NCBI GenBank assembly: GCA_964612675.1
Contig: CAZTDD010000221.1
Coordinates: 1 to 5,237 of the forward strand
DNA from: CAZTDD01 sp964612675
GTDB taxonomy: Bacteria > Hinthialibacterota > Hinthialibacteria > Hinthialibacterales > JAKPRU01
Reading direction: 5' to 3'
DNA: 5,237 bases
Below the pieces are notes generated by a model. That model was not told the DNA's origin and ran no database searches. It worked only from the letters and a program-made list of their open reading frames with translations. The translations under genes and the position numbers were made by a program. Positions 1 to 5,180 of this stretch are shown one piece after another. How positions within the stretch are numbered: the first letter of the stretch is position 1; every line of letters begins with the position of its first letter.

Positions 1-90
1 GTGGAAAATCAACTACACGGAAAAACTCAACGCAAAATCTTGGGGAAGGTCCTGCAATACCCGTCTTCCTCGCCGGAAGAGGGTCAATGA
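1..90 (+). CDS. Possible 3' end of an upstream gene (partial)
   Basis: Frame 1 is open from the first base to a TGA at 88-90, giving 29 residues that end in SSSPEEGQ. The stretch is polar and lysine-rich, with no recognisable motif. The stop lies one base before the TTG that may start the next small ORF, which is typical operon spacing and is the main reason to list it. An open frame of 30 codons can occur by chance, so this is a weak call. The GTG at base 1 could equally be an internal valine codon or a start. Confidence 0.3.
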   Translation: MENQLHGKTQRKILGKVLQYPSSSPEEGQ

Positions 91-91
91 T

Positions 92-277
92 TTGAAAGAT
101 CGGATTGTCGCGCATTCGCGCCGCAAATACTGCAAACCGATCGAAGAAATCCGGAGAAATATTGAGCGAATCCATGGGGGTGCGTCTGTCCGCATACCGC
201 AGACACAGACGAAGATCAACCGACGGCGCAGCGAGCCGTCTGCGGTCGGAGAGTTCGAATATGGTGGAATCGAATAA
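92..277 (+). CDS. Small basic protein of unknown function (61 aa)
   Basis: I do not recognise this protein. The TTG start at 92 is preceded by GAGGG (79-83), 8 bases upstream, a good ribosome binding site. The product is basic, with about 14 Lys/Arg against 8 Asp/Glu. It has a likely amphipathic helix around residues 16-28 (PIEEIRRNIERIH), a run of three arginines at 44-46, and a Gly/Glu-rich tail. Its end overlaps the start of the next gene by 17 bases, which would allow translational coupling. The other two readings of this stretch, the N-terminal extension of the next gene and a minus-strand frame, are Ser/Arg-rich or Cys/Arg-rich and look like shadows. The small size and TTG start leave real doubt. 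Confidence 0.45.
   Translation: MKDRIVAHSRRKYCKPIEEIRRNIERIHGGASVRIPQTQTKINRRRSEPSAVGEFEYGGIE
247..252 (+). promoter_or_regulatory. Ribosome binding site deciding the start at 261
   Basis: GGAGAG lies 8 bases before the ATG at 261. It supports that start over the TTG at 105 in the same frame. The 52 residues that the longer reading would add are rich in Ser and Arg and overlap a better small ORF in another frame. Confidence 0.6.
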
Positions 278-887
278 GAAGTCACAGGCTCGCCGTGTTC
301 TCGCCGTCTTACTCGAATCCCTGGACGGCGATCACATCTACCGGACCGTTGTGGAGCCGATCGAGAAGTCGGCGCGGGACTTTGTCATCCCTGACCAGGA
401 TCTGCAATCTCATCGCGACTTCAACCGTCTGGCCGGGCGATTTGTCCAGCATGTGTATGCGCATGCTCTTCGGTTACCCATCGCGCTGTCGTTGGGCGAA
501 TCGGTTGCCGTAGCGGTAGGCCTTCTGCAGCAAGGCTATGAGAGTGGAGGCGCGCGTGGCTACGAAGCCGCTCTTTTGGACGCGCGAGACCCAGTGAAAG
601 ACGGCATCGGGCTTGCCCTCTCCAGCCTTCAGCAGATCATCGCCGGCCAGGAAGTCTCCAAGTATGTCAATTGGGTTGTTATGACGAACCTCAGGCCGTG
701 CGATTGGGAGACCCGCTGTTGTCTTGTCGAGTTGATCTTCGATGTCTTCGGTGAAATTCTCCCTGATAGGATTCTCCAGTGCGCTCCTGCGCAATTGACC
801 GAACACATCTACACGCTGATCAGCCACCATCTGTCCAGCAACCGCGAAATCATGGATATCTTCGCAGGAAATGCGAATTTCCAATAA
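261..887 (+). CDS. Hypothetical helical protein (208 aa)
   Basis: I do not recognise this family. With the ATG at 261 the protein has 208 residues, no signal peptide and no clear membrane segment. It reads as mostly alpha-helical. A charged N-terminus is followed by helices around 11-38, 55-72 (RLAGRFVQHVYAHALRLP), 78-92, 115-140 and 148-166 (CDWETRCCLVELIFDVFGE), and a His-rich C-terminal helix near 180-192 (HIYTLISHH). Cysteines at 147, 153, 154 and 174 are not spaced as a metal-binding motif. It overlaps the small ORF at 92-277 by 17 bases and lies 128 bases upstream of the primase gene on the same strand, so it probably belongs to the same mobile element. A helper or control role for the replication genes is only an inference from position. 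Confidence 0.75.
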   Translation: MVESNKKSQARRVLAVLLESLDGDHIYRTVVEPIEKSARDFVIPDQDLQSHRDFNRLAGRFVQHVYAHALRLPIALSLGESVAVAVGLLQQGYESGGARGYEAALLDARDPVKDGIGLALSSLQQIIAGQEVSKYVNWVVMTNLRPCDWETRCCLVELIFDVFGEILPDRILQCAPAQLTEHIYTLISHHLSSNREIMDIFAGNANFQ

Positions 888-931
888 TTCTCTTCTTTTT
901 CTGAAATCTCCTGTTTCTTTCCGCCGCTAAA

Positions 932-985
932 GAGGTTGAAAAAAGGAAACCTCGTCTGCTCCTTATCGGTGGGGAGCAGATCGAG
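932..985 (+). promoter_or_regulatory. Two overlapping, mutually exclusive hairpins in the primase leader
   Basis: Hairpin A pairs GAGGTT (932-937) with AACCTC (948-953) around a 10-base loop. Hairpin B pairs CTCG+TCTGCTCC (951-962) with GGAGCAGA+CGAG (973-980 and 982-985), 12 bp with one bulged T (981) and a 10-base loop. They share bases 951-953, so both cannot form completely at once. Neither is followed by a U-run. The pair lies 31 bases upstream of the primase start, after a pyrimidine-rich stretch (888-926). It could be an RNA switch controlling the primase, a protein-binding operator, or part of an origin. The pairing is seen; the role is inferred. Confidence 0.5.
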
Positions 986-1015
986 GCACATGGAAAGTCT
1001 AGCGGTGAGTGGAAA

Positions 1016-2038
1016 ATGGGAAGCAGGGACATGAACAGTACGACCGGTAAGGTAGCGCTCTACCGAGGGCTCTTCTCCGGGTTGCAGCATGTTTATGGGA
1101 CCTATGATCCGGTCACGAAGCGGGTGCGCGTCGTCAAAGAGCCCGTAACCAACGACGTTATCCTTGCTCATTTGAAAGGGAAGCAGCCTTACGGAGTGTT
1201 CCTGCTGGTCGATAACCGGACCTTTGCCATCGCTGCTGATTTTGATGATGGGAATACAGAACCAGTCGCGGCATTCGTCAAGCGAGCTGCACATTATGGG
1301 GTGGACGCCTATGTTGAGCGAAGCAAGTCAAAAGGATACCACGCGTGGATCTTCTTCGAGGATAGCGGAGTCTCGGCCGCGAAGGCTCGGCTCGTGGTTC
1401 AGTCCATCCTCGAAGAAATGGATCTGAGCGATACGGAGGTTTTCCCGAAGCAGGACTCGCTGAACACGAAGGTCAGCTATGGGAATTTCATCAACGCCCC
1501 CTTGTTCGGAGCGCTGGTTCCGAAAGGCCGGACCGTGTTCGTCGACCCAACGAGATCATTCCGGCCCTTTCCCGATCAGTGGGACGCGCTCAGGAGCATG
1601 CGTCGTGTGCCGGAATCGCTTCTGGACGAGATTATTGAGATCAATGAACTGCGTTACAAACGATCAGATGGAAATTCACTCGCTCCGTCTCATCAAGCTG
1701 GACCTGTGTCCGAATTTGGCTTGCCTCCTTGTGCTCGGCGCATCCTCGACGAGGGCGTCACGCAGAACCAACGGGTTGTCTGCTTTCGACTGGCGGTTCA
1801 TATGAAACGGTTGGGGCTGCCTTTTGATATCGCGCTTGCGGCTTTGAACACCTGGGCCGGTAAGAATAGACCGTTAAACGGGAAACGCATAATCACAAAA
1901 CGGGAGATCATTTCGCAGACACGCGGAGCGTACAAGAACGGGTACCGGGGCTGTGGGTGCGAAGATCCGGCAATCGCTGTGTATTGCGACGACCAATGCC
2001 CGGTCAAGCGGTCTCGGCACAGACAATCGAAAGACTGA
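1016..2038 (+). CDS. Archaeo-eukaryotic-type primase, TOTE-like, with Cys-containing C-terminal domain
   Basis: Predicted DNA primase or primase-polymerase, 340 aa, cytoplasmic. The AEP catalytic core spans about residues 15-200. Motif I is AADFDD (metal ligands D75 and D77), motif II is SKGYHAWIFF (S105, H109), and motif III is TVFVD (D177). The flanking FPKQD (143-147), GNFINAPL (156-163) and FPDQW (185-189) match AEPs of the TOTE type as I know them. Residues 236-330 form a second domain. It begins LPPC (C239) and contains GCGC (C313, C315) and YCDDQC (C324, C328), a pattern resembling PriL-like iron-sulfur or metal-binding domains. No helicase is fused, unlike full TOTE proteins. GGTGAG (1004-1009) supports ATG 1016; ATG 1031 is an alternative. 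The clamp-loader-like gene follows 109 bases downstream. Family assignment is firm; primer type, polymerase ability and cluster content are inferred. Confidence 0.88.
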   Translation: MGSRDMNSTTGKVALYRGLFSGLQHVYGTYDPVTKRVRVVKEPVTNDVILAHLKGKQPYGVFLLVDNRTFAIAADFDDGNTEPVAAFVKRAAHYGVDAYVERSKSKGYHAWIFFEDSGVSAAKARLVVQSILEEMDLSDTEVFPKQDSLNTKVSYGNFINAPLFGALVPKGRTVFVDPTRSFRPFPDQWDALRSMRRVPESLLDEIIEINELRYKRSDGNSLAPSHQAGPVSEFGLPPCARRILDEGVTQNQRVVCFRLAVHMKRLGLPFDIALAALNTWAGKNRPLNGKRIITKREIISQTRGAYKNGYRGCGCEDPAIAVYCDDQCPVKRSRHRQSKD

Positions 2039-2134
2039 GAGAAGTCAACCCAAGTAGGTTATCTACGGCGCAATCCATAAAGGCGATCGACATCCGCGAG
2101 ACAATGCCCTTGAGTGCCTGCGATCAGAGCGGAT

Positions 2135-2140
2135 AGGAGA
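2135..2140 (+). promoter_or_regulatory. Ribosome binding site for the GTG start at 2148
   Basis: AGGAGA lies 7 bases before GTG 2148, close to ideal. It decides the start of the clamp-loader-like gene, whose second residue onward (KSLYEQYRPRSYGEVIGQD) matches the normal beginning of clamp-loader ATPases. Confidence 0.75.
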
Positions 2141-2147
2141 ATACATT

Positions 2148-2792
2148 GTGAAAAGCCTATACGAACAATATCGTCCCCGGTCCTATGGGGAAGTCATCGG
2201 CCAGGACAAGGCGATCACTCGCATCCATACGGTGGCACGACGCGGTCTGGGGGGACGCGCTTTTTGGATCTCCGGCCAGAGTGGAACGGGGAAGACAACA
2301 CTCGCTCGGCTGATCGCCGATCAGATCGCGGAGCCCTGGAACACGACCGAAATCGATGCGGAGGAGATGACACCGAAACGATTGAAGGACATTGAGCATG
2401 AGATGCATCATTTGGGACTGGGGGAGAAAGACGGCCGTGCCTTTCTGGTGAACGAGTCTCACGGGCTCAAGGCCTCGGCAATCCGCCAACTTCTCGTAAT
2501 GCTGGAGAGGCTTCCGTCCCACTGTGTGATGGTTTTTACGACAACGGTTGAGAGGGAAGAAAAACTCTTCGATGACATTGATGATTCCTCTCCGCTCCTT
2601 TCCCGATGCATCCACATCCAACTGGCAAGGCGCGATCTGGCCAGGCCCTTTGCTGAGCGGGTCAAAGAGATCGCTCGGATGGAGAATCTCGATGGCAAGC
2701 CGGTTGAAGCTTACGTCAAGCTGGCACAACGATGCCGGAACAACATGCGGGCGATGCTGCAAGCCGTTGAGTCCGGGGAAATGTTGGACTGA
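2148..2792 (+). CDS. Miniature DnaX/RFC-like clamp-loader AAA+ ATPase
   Basis: Predicted ATPase related to the motor subunits that load sliding clamps onto primed DNA. The 214 residues hold the clamp-loader signatures in order. They are the N-terminal box YRPRSYGEVIGQD (8-20), Walker A GQSGTGKT (43-50), a Walker B-like FLVNESH (99-105), sensor 1 FTTT (130-133), and the SRC motif (152-154) whose arginine acts in trans on a neighbouring ATP site. A short helical lid with RNNMRAML (197-204, sensor 2 region) follows. The protein stops there. It lacks the collar domain of RFC small subunits (usually about 320 aa), the long tail of bacterial DnaX, and the DnaX zinc cysteines. Walker B has Asn (N102) where Asp is usual, while the catalytic Glu (E103) is kept. 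It lies downstream of the primase on the same strand, suggesting joint action at primer sites. It may self-assemble or join host clamp-loader subunits. Confidence 0.87.
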   Translation: MKSLYEQYRPRSYGEVIGQDKAITRIHTVARRGLGGRAFWISGQSGTGKTTLARLIADQIAEPWNTTEIDAEEMTPKRLKDIEHEMHHLGLGEKDGRAFLVNESHGLKASAIRQLLVMLERLPSHCVMVFTTTVEREEKLFDDIDDSSPLLSRCIHIQLARRDLARPFAERVKEIARMENLDGKPVEAYVKLAQRCRNNMRAMLQAVESGEMLD

Positions 2793-2810
2793 TCGCCGGT
2801 CGGTTTACGT

Positions 2811-2838
2811 CCCGTTCCGTGCTTCGGCACGGGGCGGG
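2811..2838 (+). promoter_or_regulatory. 12-bp hairpin with UUCG tetraloop after the clamp-loader gene
   Basis: CCCGTTCCGTGC (2811-2822) pairs fully with GCACGGGGCGGG (2827-2838), including two G-U pairs, around a TTCG loop. This is a very stable RNA hairpin that starts 18 bases after the stop of the clamp-loader gene. No U-run follows on either strand, so it is not a standard intrinsic terminator. It may mark the mRNA 3' end, protect the message against exonucleases, or partly separate expression of the two flanking genes. Confidence 0.6.
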
Positions 2839-2883
2839 TGGTAAGCCTATCGAAATTCCGAATCCAACGAGAAGGAGAAAGCC

Positions 2884-3126
2884 ATGAAACCGGGTATCAA
2901 CATTATCAGCGTATTCGACCGAACAAAGGACGAGAACGGCAGTGAGTATTTCACAGGCACGCTGGACCTGAAGGCACTCAAGAAAACGAAGTGTGACGAG
3001 ATCCGCGTCGTCTTCATGACCGGCGATCTGTTGCCAGCAAGCCTGCACGGACTGATGGGCAAGGGTACAAAGGCTGAGAGTGGGCTGTTTATGTTTGTGG
3101 AGAATGGAACCGAACAAAAAGGTTGA
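2884..3126 (+). CDS. Small hypothetical protein (80 aa)
   Basis: I do not recognise this protein. The ATG at 2884 follows GGAG (2874-2877) by 6 bases, a strong site, and the reading uses ordinary codons. The sequence suggests a small mixed alpha/beta fold. A strand NIISVF (5-11) is followed by the charged turn DRTKDENGS, then YFTGTLDLKALKK, strand EIRVVFMTG (39-47), a Gly/Lys loop HGLMGKGTKAES, and a final strand GLFMFVEN. There is one Cys, no metal motif, no signal peptide and no membrane segment. It lies between the clamp-loader-like gene and the DNA-binding protein gene, all on one strand. A role as a small accessory DNA-binding or regulatory protein of the element is a guess from context. 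Confidence 0.7.
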   Translation: MKPGINIISVFDRTKDENGSEYFTGTLDLKALKKTKCDEIRVVFMTGDLLPASLHGLMGKGTKAESGLFMFVENGTEQKG

Positions 3127-3187
3127 ATTAAAATCCGCTCGGACTTTGTCGCGTCGAATTCTTAAACCTAAACGAAGGTTCCACGAA

Positions 3188-3490
3188 ATGAACACTGTCG
3201 AGATTCCAATTCTTACTACTGAGGATATTCGTCGGATCGTTCGCGAAGAGCTCGAACGGGCGCAAGCTGCGGATGAATTACTCGACGCAAAAGAGGCGGC
3301 AGCATTTCTCAAAGTAAAAGTCAGAACACTTTGGGAGTGGAGAAGGTTGGGCAAAATACCTTTCGTCGAAGTAGGCCCGAAGTGTTATCGCTATAAACGA
3401 TCCGATCTCCGAGAATTTGTCTCGCAGCGTTCCAAGCAGCTCGCGACACTTGAACGTCGTGCAAACGAGATCTCACAGTCACTGACCTGA
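3188..3490 (+). CDS. MerR/excisionase-type helix-turn-helix protein
   Basis: Predicted DNA-binding protein of the small excisionase-like HTH class (HTH_17 type), 100 aa from ATG 3188. Residues 30-79 carry the diagnostic order. LLDAKEAAAFLKVKVRTLWEW gives the winged-helix recognition unit, RRLGKIPFVEVGPKCYRY the wing, and KRSDLREFV the closing helix. Before it is an acidic, probably coiled helix (TTEDIRRIVREELERAQAA); after it is a basic tail. AAGG (3175-3178) lies 9 bases before this ATG. The frame is open further back to 3080, but that extension overlaps the end of the previous gene and is not protein-like. It is the last gene before tRNA-Ser(GCT), the position where excisionase genes often sit in integrated elements. 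It could bind the nearby direct repeat (3646-3665). A transcription regulator is an equally possible role. Confidence 0.83.
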   Translation: MNTVEIPILTTEDIRRIVREELERAQAADELLDAKEAAAFLKVKVRTLWEWRRLGKIPFVEVGPKCYRYKRSDLREFVSQRSKQLATLERRANEISQSLT

Positions 3491-3645
3491 CGGCAAGCCG
3501 TTTCCCTATCCAACAACCCCACCAGAGAAACGTCCCATCCAATAGATCCCTTGTTATGCGCAGATACCGAAGGGCTTCTTCTCTTGCATCGCGGACGAAT
3601 AGACAGAGGGCTACACCATAAGTCACCAATCCGACTGGATTCTCT

Positions 3646-3665
3646 AAACAGTACTAAAACAGTAC
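3646..3665 (+). repeat. Tandem 9-bp direct repeat AAACAGTAC, 11-bp spacing
   Basis: AAACAGTAC occurs at 3646-3654 and again at 3657-3665, start to start 11 bp, about one helical turn. A further GTAC core lies at 3677-3680. The pair is in the 256-base non-coding stretch between the HTH gene and tRNA-Ser(GCT). Helically phased direct repeats are typical binding sites for excisionases and replication regulators. No protein can be assigned from sequence alone. Confidence 0.5.
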
Positions 3666-3746
3666 GAGCAATGGTTGTACAGCTATTTTGTCCCGATACA
3701 GACTTGATCTAGTAGGTATTTAAGTTGTTTATTTTGAGGTGTTTAG

Positions 3747-3835
<89 letters not shown>

Positions 3836-3954
3836 GATTCGGCTGATTTCATTTCTATGCAATATCGAAACTAACTCATCATTCTCTTCGCAAAATATGC
3901 CGCGCTTGATTCCTCCGGGACGGTCGGTTGTCTGTCTACATCTTCCCACAATTG

Positions 3955-4041
3955 CGGTGGGGGTGGGATTCGAACCCACGGTACGTGGAACGTACGCCGA
4001 TTTTCAAGACCGGTGCTTTCAACCAACTCAGCCACCCCACC
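3955..4041 (-). tRNA. tRNA-Ser(TGA)
   Basis: An 87-base serine tRNA on the minus strand. The acceptor stem GGTGGGG/CCCCACC pairs 4035-4041 with 3956-3962, and the discriminator is G at 3955. The anticodon stem CCGGT/ATCGG has one G-U pair and encloses CTTGAAA, giving anticodon TGA (4004-4006), which reads UCN codons, chiefly UCA. The T-arm GTGGG-TTCGAAT-CCCAC covers 3963-3979. The long variable arm has the pairing GTACGT/ACGTAC (about 3980-3995). CCA is not encoded. The downstream spacer to tRNA-Ser(GCT) shows no clear terminator, so co-transcription is plausible. Confidence 0.97.
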
Positions 4042-4084
4042 GATCTCGGAAACCCATCGGTACTCCTTGATCCTCACCCCATAC

Positions 4085-4113
4085 ATCATACCGCGACCGC
4101 CCCGGCTTTCCAG
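4085..4113 (-). promoter_or_regulatory. Possible promoter for the serine tRNA pair
   Basis: On the minus strand, TATGAT (4085-4090) matches five of six bases of the -10 consensus. It lies 17 bases after CTGGAA (4108-4113), a poor -35 match (three of six). The -10 element is 43 bases upstream of the mature tRNA-Ser(TGA) 5' end, leaving a short leader for RNase P to remove. Position is good; sequence support is moderate. Confidence 0.35.
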
Positions 4114-4246
4114 TGGGGCAGAACAAATTTTCTACCGTGGTGCTCTTCCAAAGTCAAGAAAGCACGTGCCATCCTAAGTGGAGATCCCTACGGAATCGGA
4201 GAGGCTTTGTGTACCTTCGAGACTTCAACCGGGGGGACATTCGCCG

Positions 4247-4945
4247 ATGGAATTGACCGTACTGATTCCGGCATATAATGAGTCCAAGCGTCTCGAAAGC
4301 ACGGTTCAGCAATACTCGACTTATTACTCCGATCGGGACGCCGAAATCCTCATCGTTGTAAACGGTTCCACAGACGATACCGGAGAGGTCGCTCGAAACC
4401 TTGAACGCGAACTCGACAACGTTCGTTCCTGGGAGACTCCAGAGAAGCTGGGTAAAGGCGGCGCGATTTATCAGGGATTTCGTTTGGCGAAAGGCGACAC
4501 GGTGGCTTTCACCGACGCCGACAATTCGACTGTTCCTTCTCAGCTGGATCGAGTGGTCACAGCCGTCGGGCCGGAGGCGGACGTCGCTCTCGGATCGCGC
4601 TGGCTCCCTGAAAGCGTTCAGGAGGTTCCCCAACCTCTCGGTCGGCGAATCGCGAGTAGAGTATTCAACATTATCGTTCGGATTCTGTTCGGTCTTCCGT
4701 TCCGCGATACCCAATGCGGTGCGAAAGCGTTTCGGTTATCGGTTTTGCAACCGCTGCTCGATAAACCCATGTCGACAGGCTGGGCTTTTGACGTCGAACT
4801 AATCTGGAGATTGCGGCGGCAAGGCGCTCGCGTGGTAGAAGTCCCCATCGAGTGGATCGACACGTCGGGGTCGCGTCTTCGCATGCATCGGGATGCGCCC
4901 GCGATGTTGCTCGAGCTGCTGCGCATTCGGTTTTTGGGGGAGTGA
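4247..4945 (+). CDS. Family 2 glycosyltransferase, polyprenyl/dolichyl-phosphate type
   Basis: Predicted inverting GT-A sugar transferase that moves a hexose from a nucleotide sugar, likely to a polyprenyl phosphate at the inner membrane surface (Alg5/Dpm1-like), 232 aa. Seen in order: LIPAYNES (6-13), VNGSTDDT (38-45), KLGKGGAIYQGF (67-78), the metal-binding DAD in FTDADNST (D90, D92), GSRW (116-119), QCGAKAF (156-162), GWAFDVELIW (178-187) and EVPIEWIDTSGS (198-209). Residues 137-152 are hydrophobic and may touch the membrane, but there is no C-terminal transmembrane pair. At the nucleotide-binding loop, the usual DDGS reads VNGS. GGGGGGA (4231-4237) supports ATG 4247; a GTG at 4178 would add 23 unconvincing residues. 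Sugar and acceptor cannot be read from sequence. It faces away from the tRNAs and is probably a host gene. Confidence 0.88.
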   Translation: MELTVLIPAYNESKRLESTVQQYSTYYSDRDAEILIVVNGSTDDTGEVARNLERELDNVRSWETPEKLGKGGAIYQGFRLAKGDTVAFTDADNSTVPSQLDRVVTAVGPEADVALGSRWLPESVQEVPQPLGRRIASRVFNIIVRILFGLPFRDTQCGAKAFRLSVLQPLLDKPMSTGWAFDVELIWRLRRQGARVVEVPIEWIDTSGSRLRMHRDAPAMLLELLRIRFLGE

Positions 4946-5019
4946 TCCTAAGATTCGGCAGTTGAAGGCAGCGTCGTGAGTATAAACCGTTTATGTTTCG
5001 AAAGTGCCGATCGCCAATG

Positions 5020-5059
5020 CCCGCGCGGCCCTTCGACGAGCTCAGGAACCGCGCTCGGG
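5020..5059 (+). repeat. REP-like hairpin repeat with CCCTTCGACGAGCTCAGG core
   Basis: CCCGCGCGG (5020-5028) pairs with CCGCG+CGGG (5049-5053 and 5056-5059), nine pairs with a 2-base bulge (5054-5055). Inside the loop CCT (5030-5032) can pair with AGG (5044-5046). The loop sequence CCCTTCGACGAGCTCAGG (5029-5046) resembles the CCCTTCGACAAGCTCAGG interspersed repeats I know from several bacterial genomes. It lies in the 235-base gap after the glycosyltransferase gene, a normal place for such repeats. Only one copy is in the window. Confidence 0.5.
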
Positions 5060-5180
5060 TTTCTACTGCCGGATTTAGAATGATTGCCTGTATGAAGAAG
5101 CAGCTCATAGTGCGGGGGATACCTGGGGTGTTACTAAATTGAGCCCTTCGCAATAGAATGCGGGGAGGGCGAATCTCCTG

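Noticed and set aside
105..260. 52-residue N-terminal extension of the 208-residue protein from TTG 105
   Set aside because: Ser/Arg-rich, not protein-like, and overlaps a better small ORF. ATG 261 has a good ribosome binding site.
13..285. Minus-strand 90-residue open frame
   Set aside because: Runs antisense to the small + strand ORF and the start of the 208-residue gene; Cys/Arg-rich with no motif.
809..1294. Minus-strand 161-residue open frame
   Set aside because: Overlaps the well-supported primase start and the end of the upstream gene; no family features.
2157..2762. Minus-strand 201-residue open frame
   Set aside because: Entirely antisense to the clamp-loader-like gene, whose motifs are clear.
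3080..3187. 36-residue N-terminal extension of the HTH protein
   Set aside because: Overlaps the previous gene, begins with Cys/Trp-rich sequence, and has no suitable ribosome binding site; ATG 3188 is better.
3490..3503. ACGG-CAAG-CCGT-TT hairpin after the HTH gene as terminator
   Set aside because: Stem of only four pairs with a three-base T-run; too weak.
3321..3629. Minus-strand 102-residue open frame reaching into the spacer
   Set aside because: Mostly antisense to the HTH gene, with no recognisable domain.
4154..4714. Minus-strand 186-residue open frame
   Set aside because: Antisense to the glycosyltransferase gene.
5080..5142. 20-codon ORF beginning MIACMKKQ
   Set aside because: Too short, with no ribosome binding site and no supporting feature.
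4671..5153. Minus-strand 160-residue open frame
   Set aside because: About half is antisense to the glycosyltransferase and it crosses the REP-like hairpin; Arg/Ser/Thr-rich with no motif.
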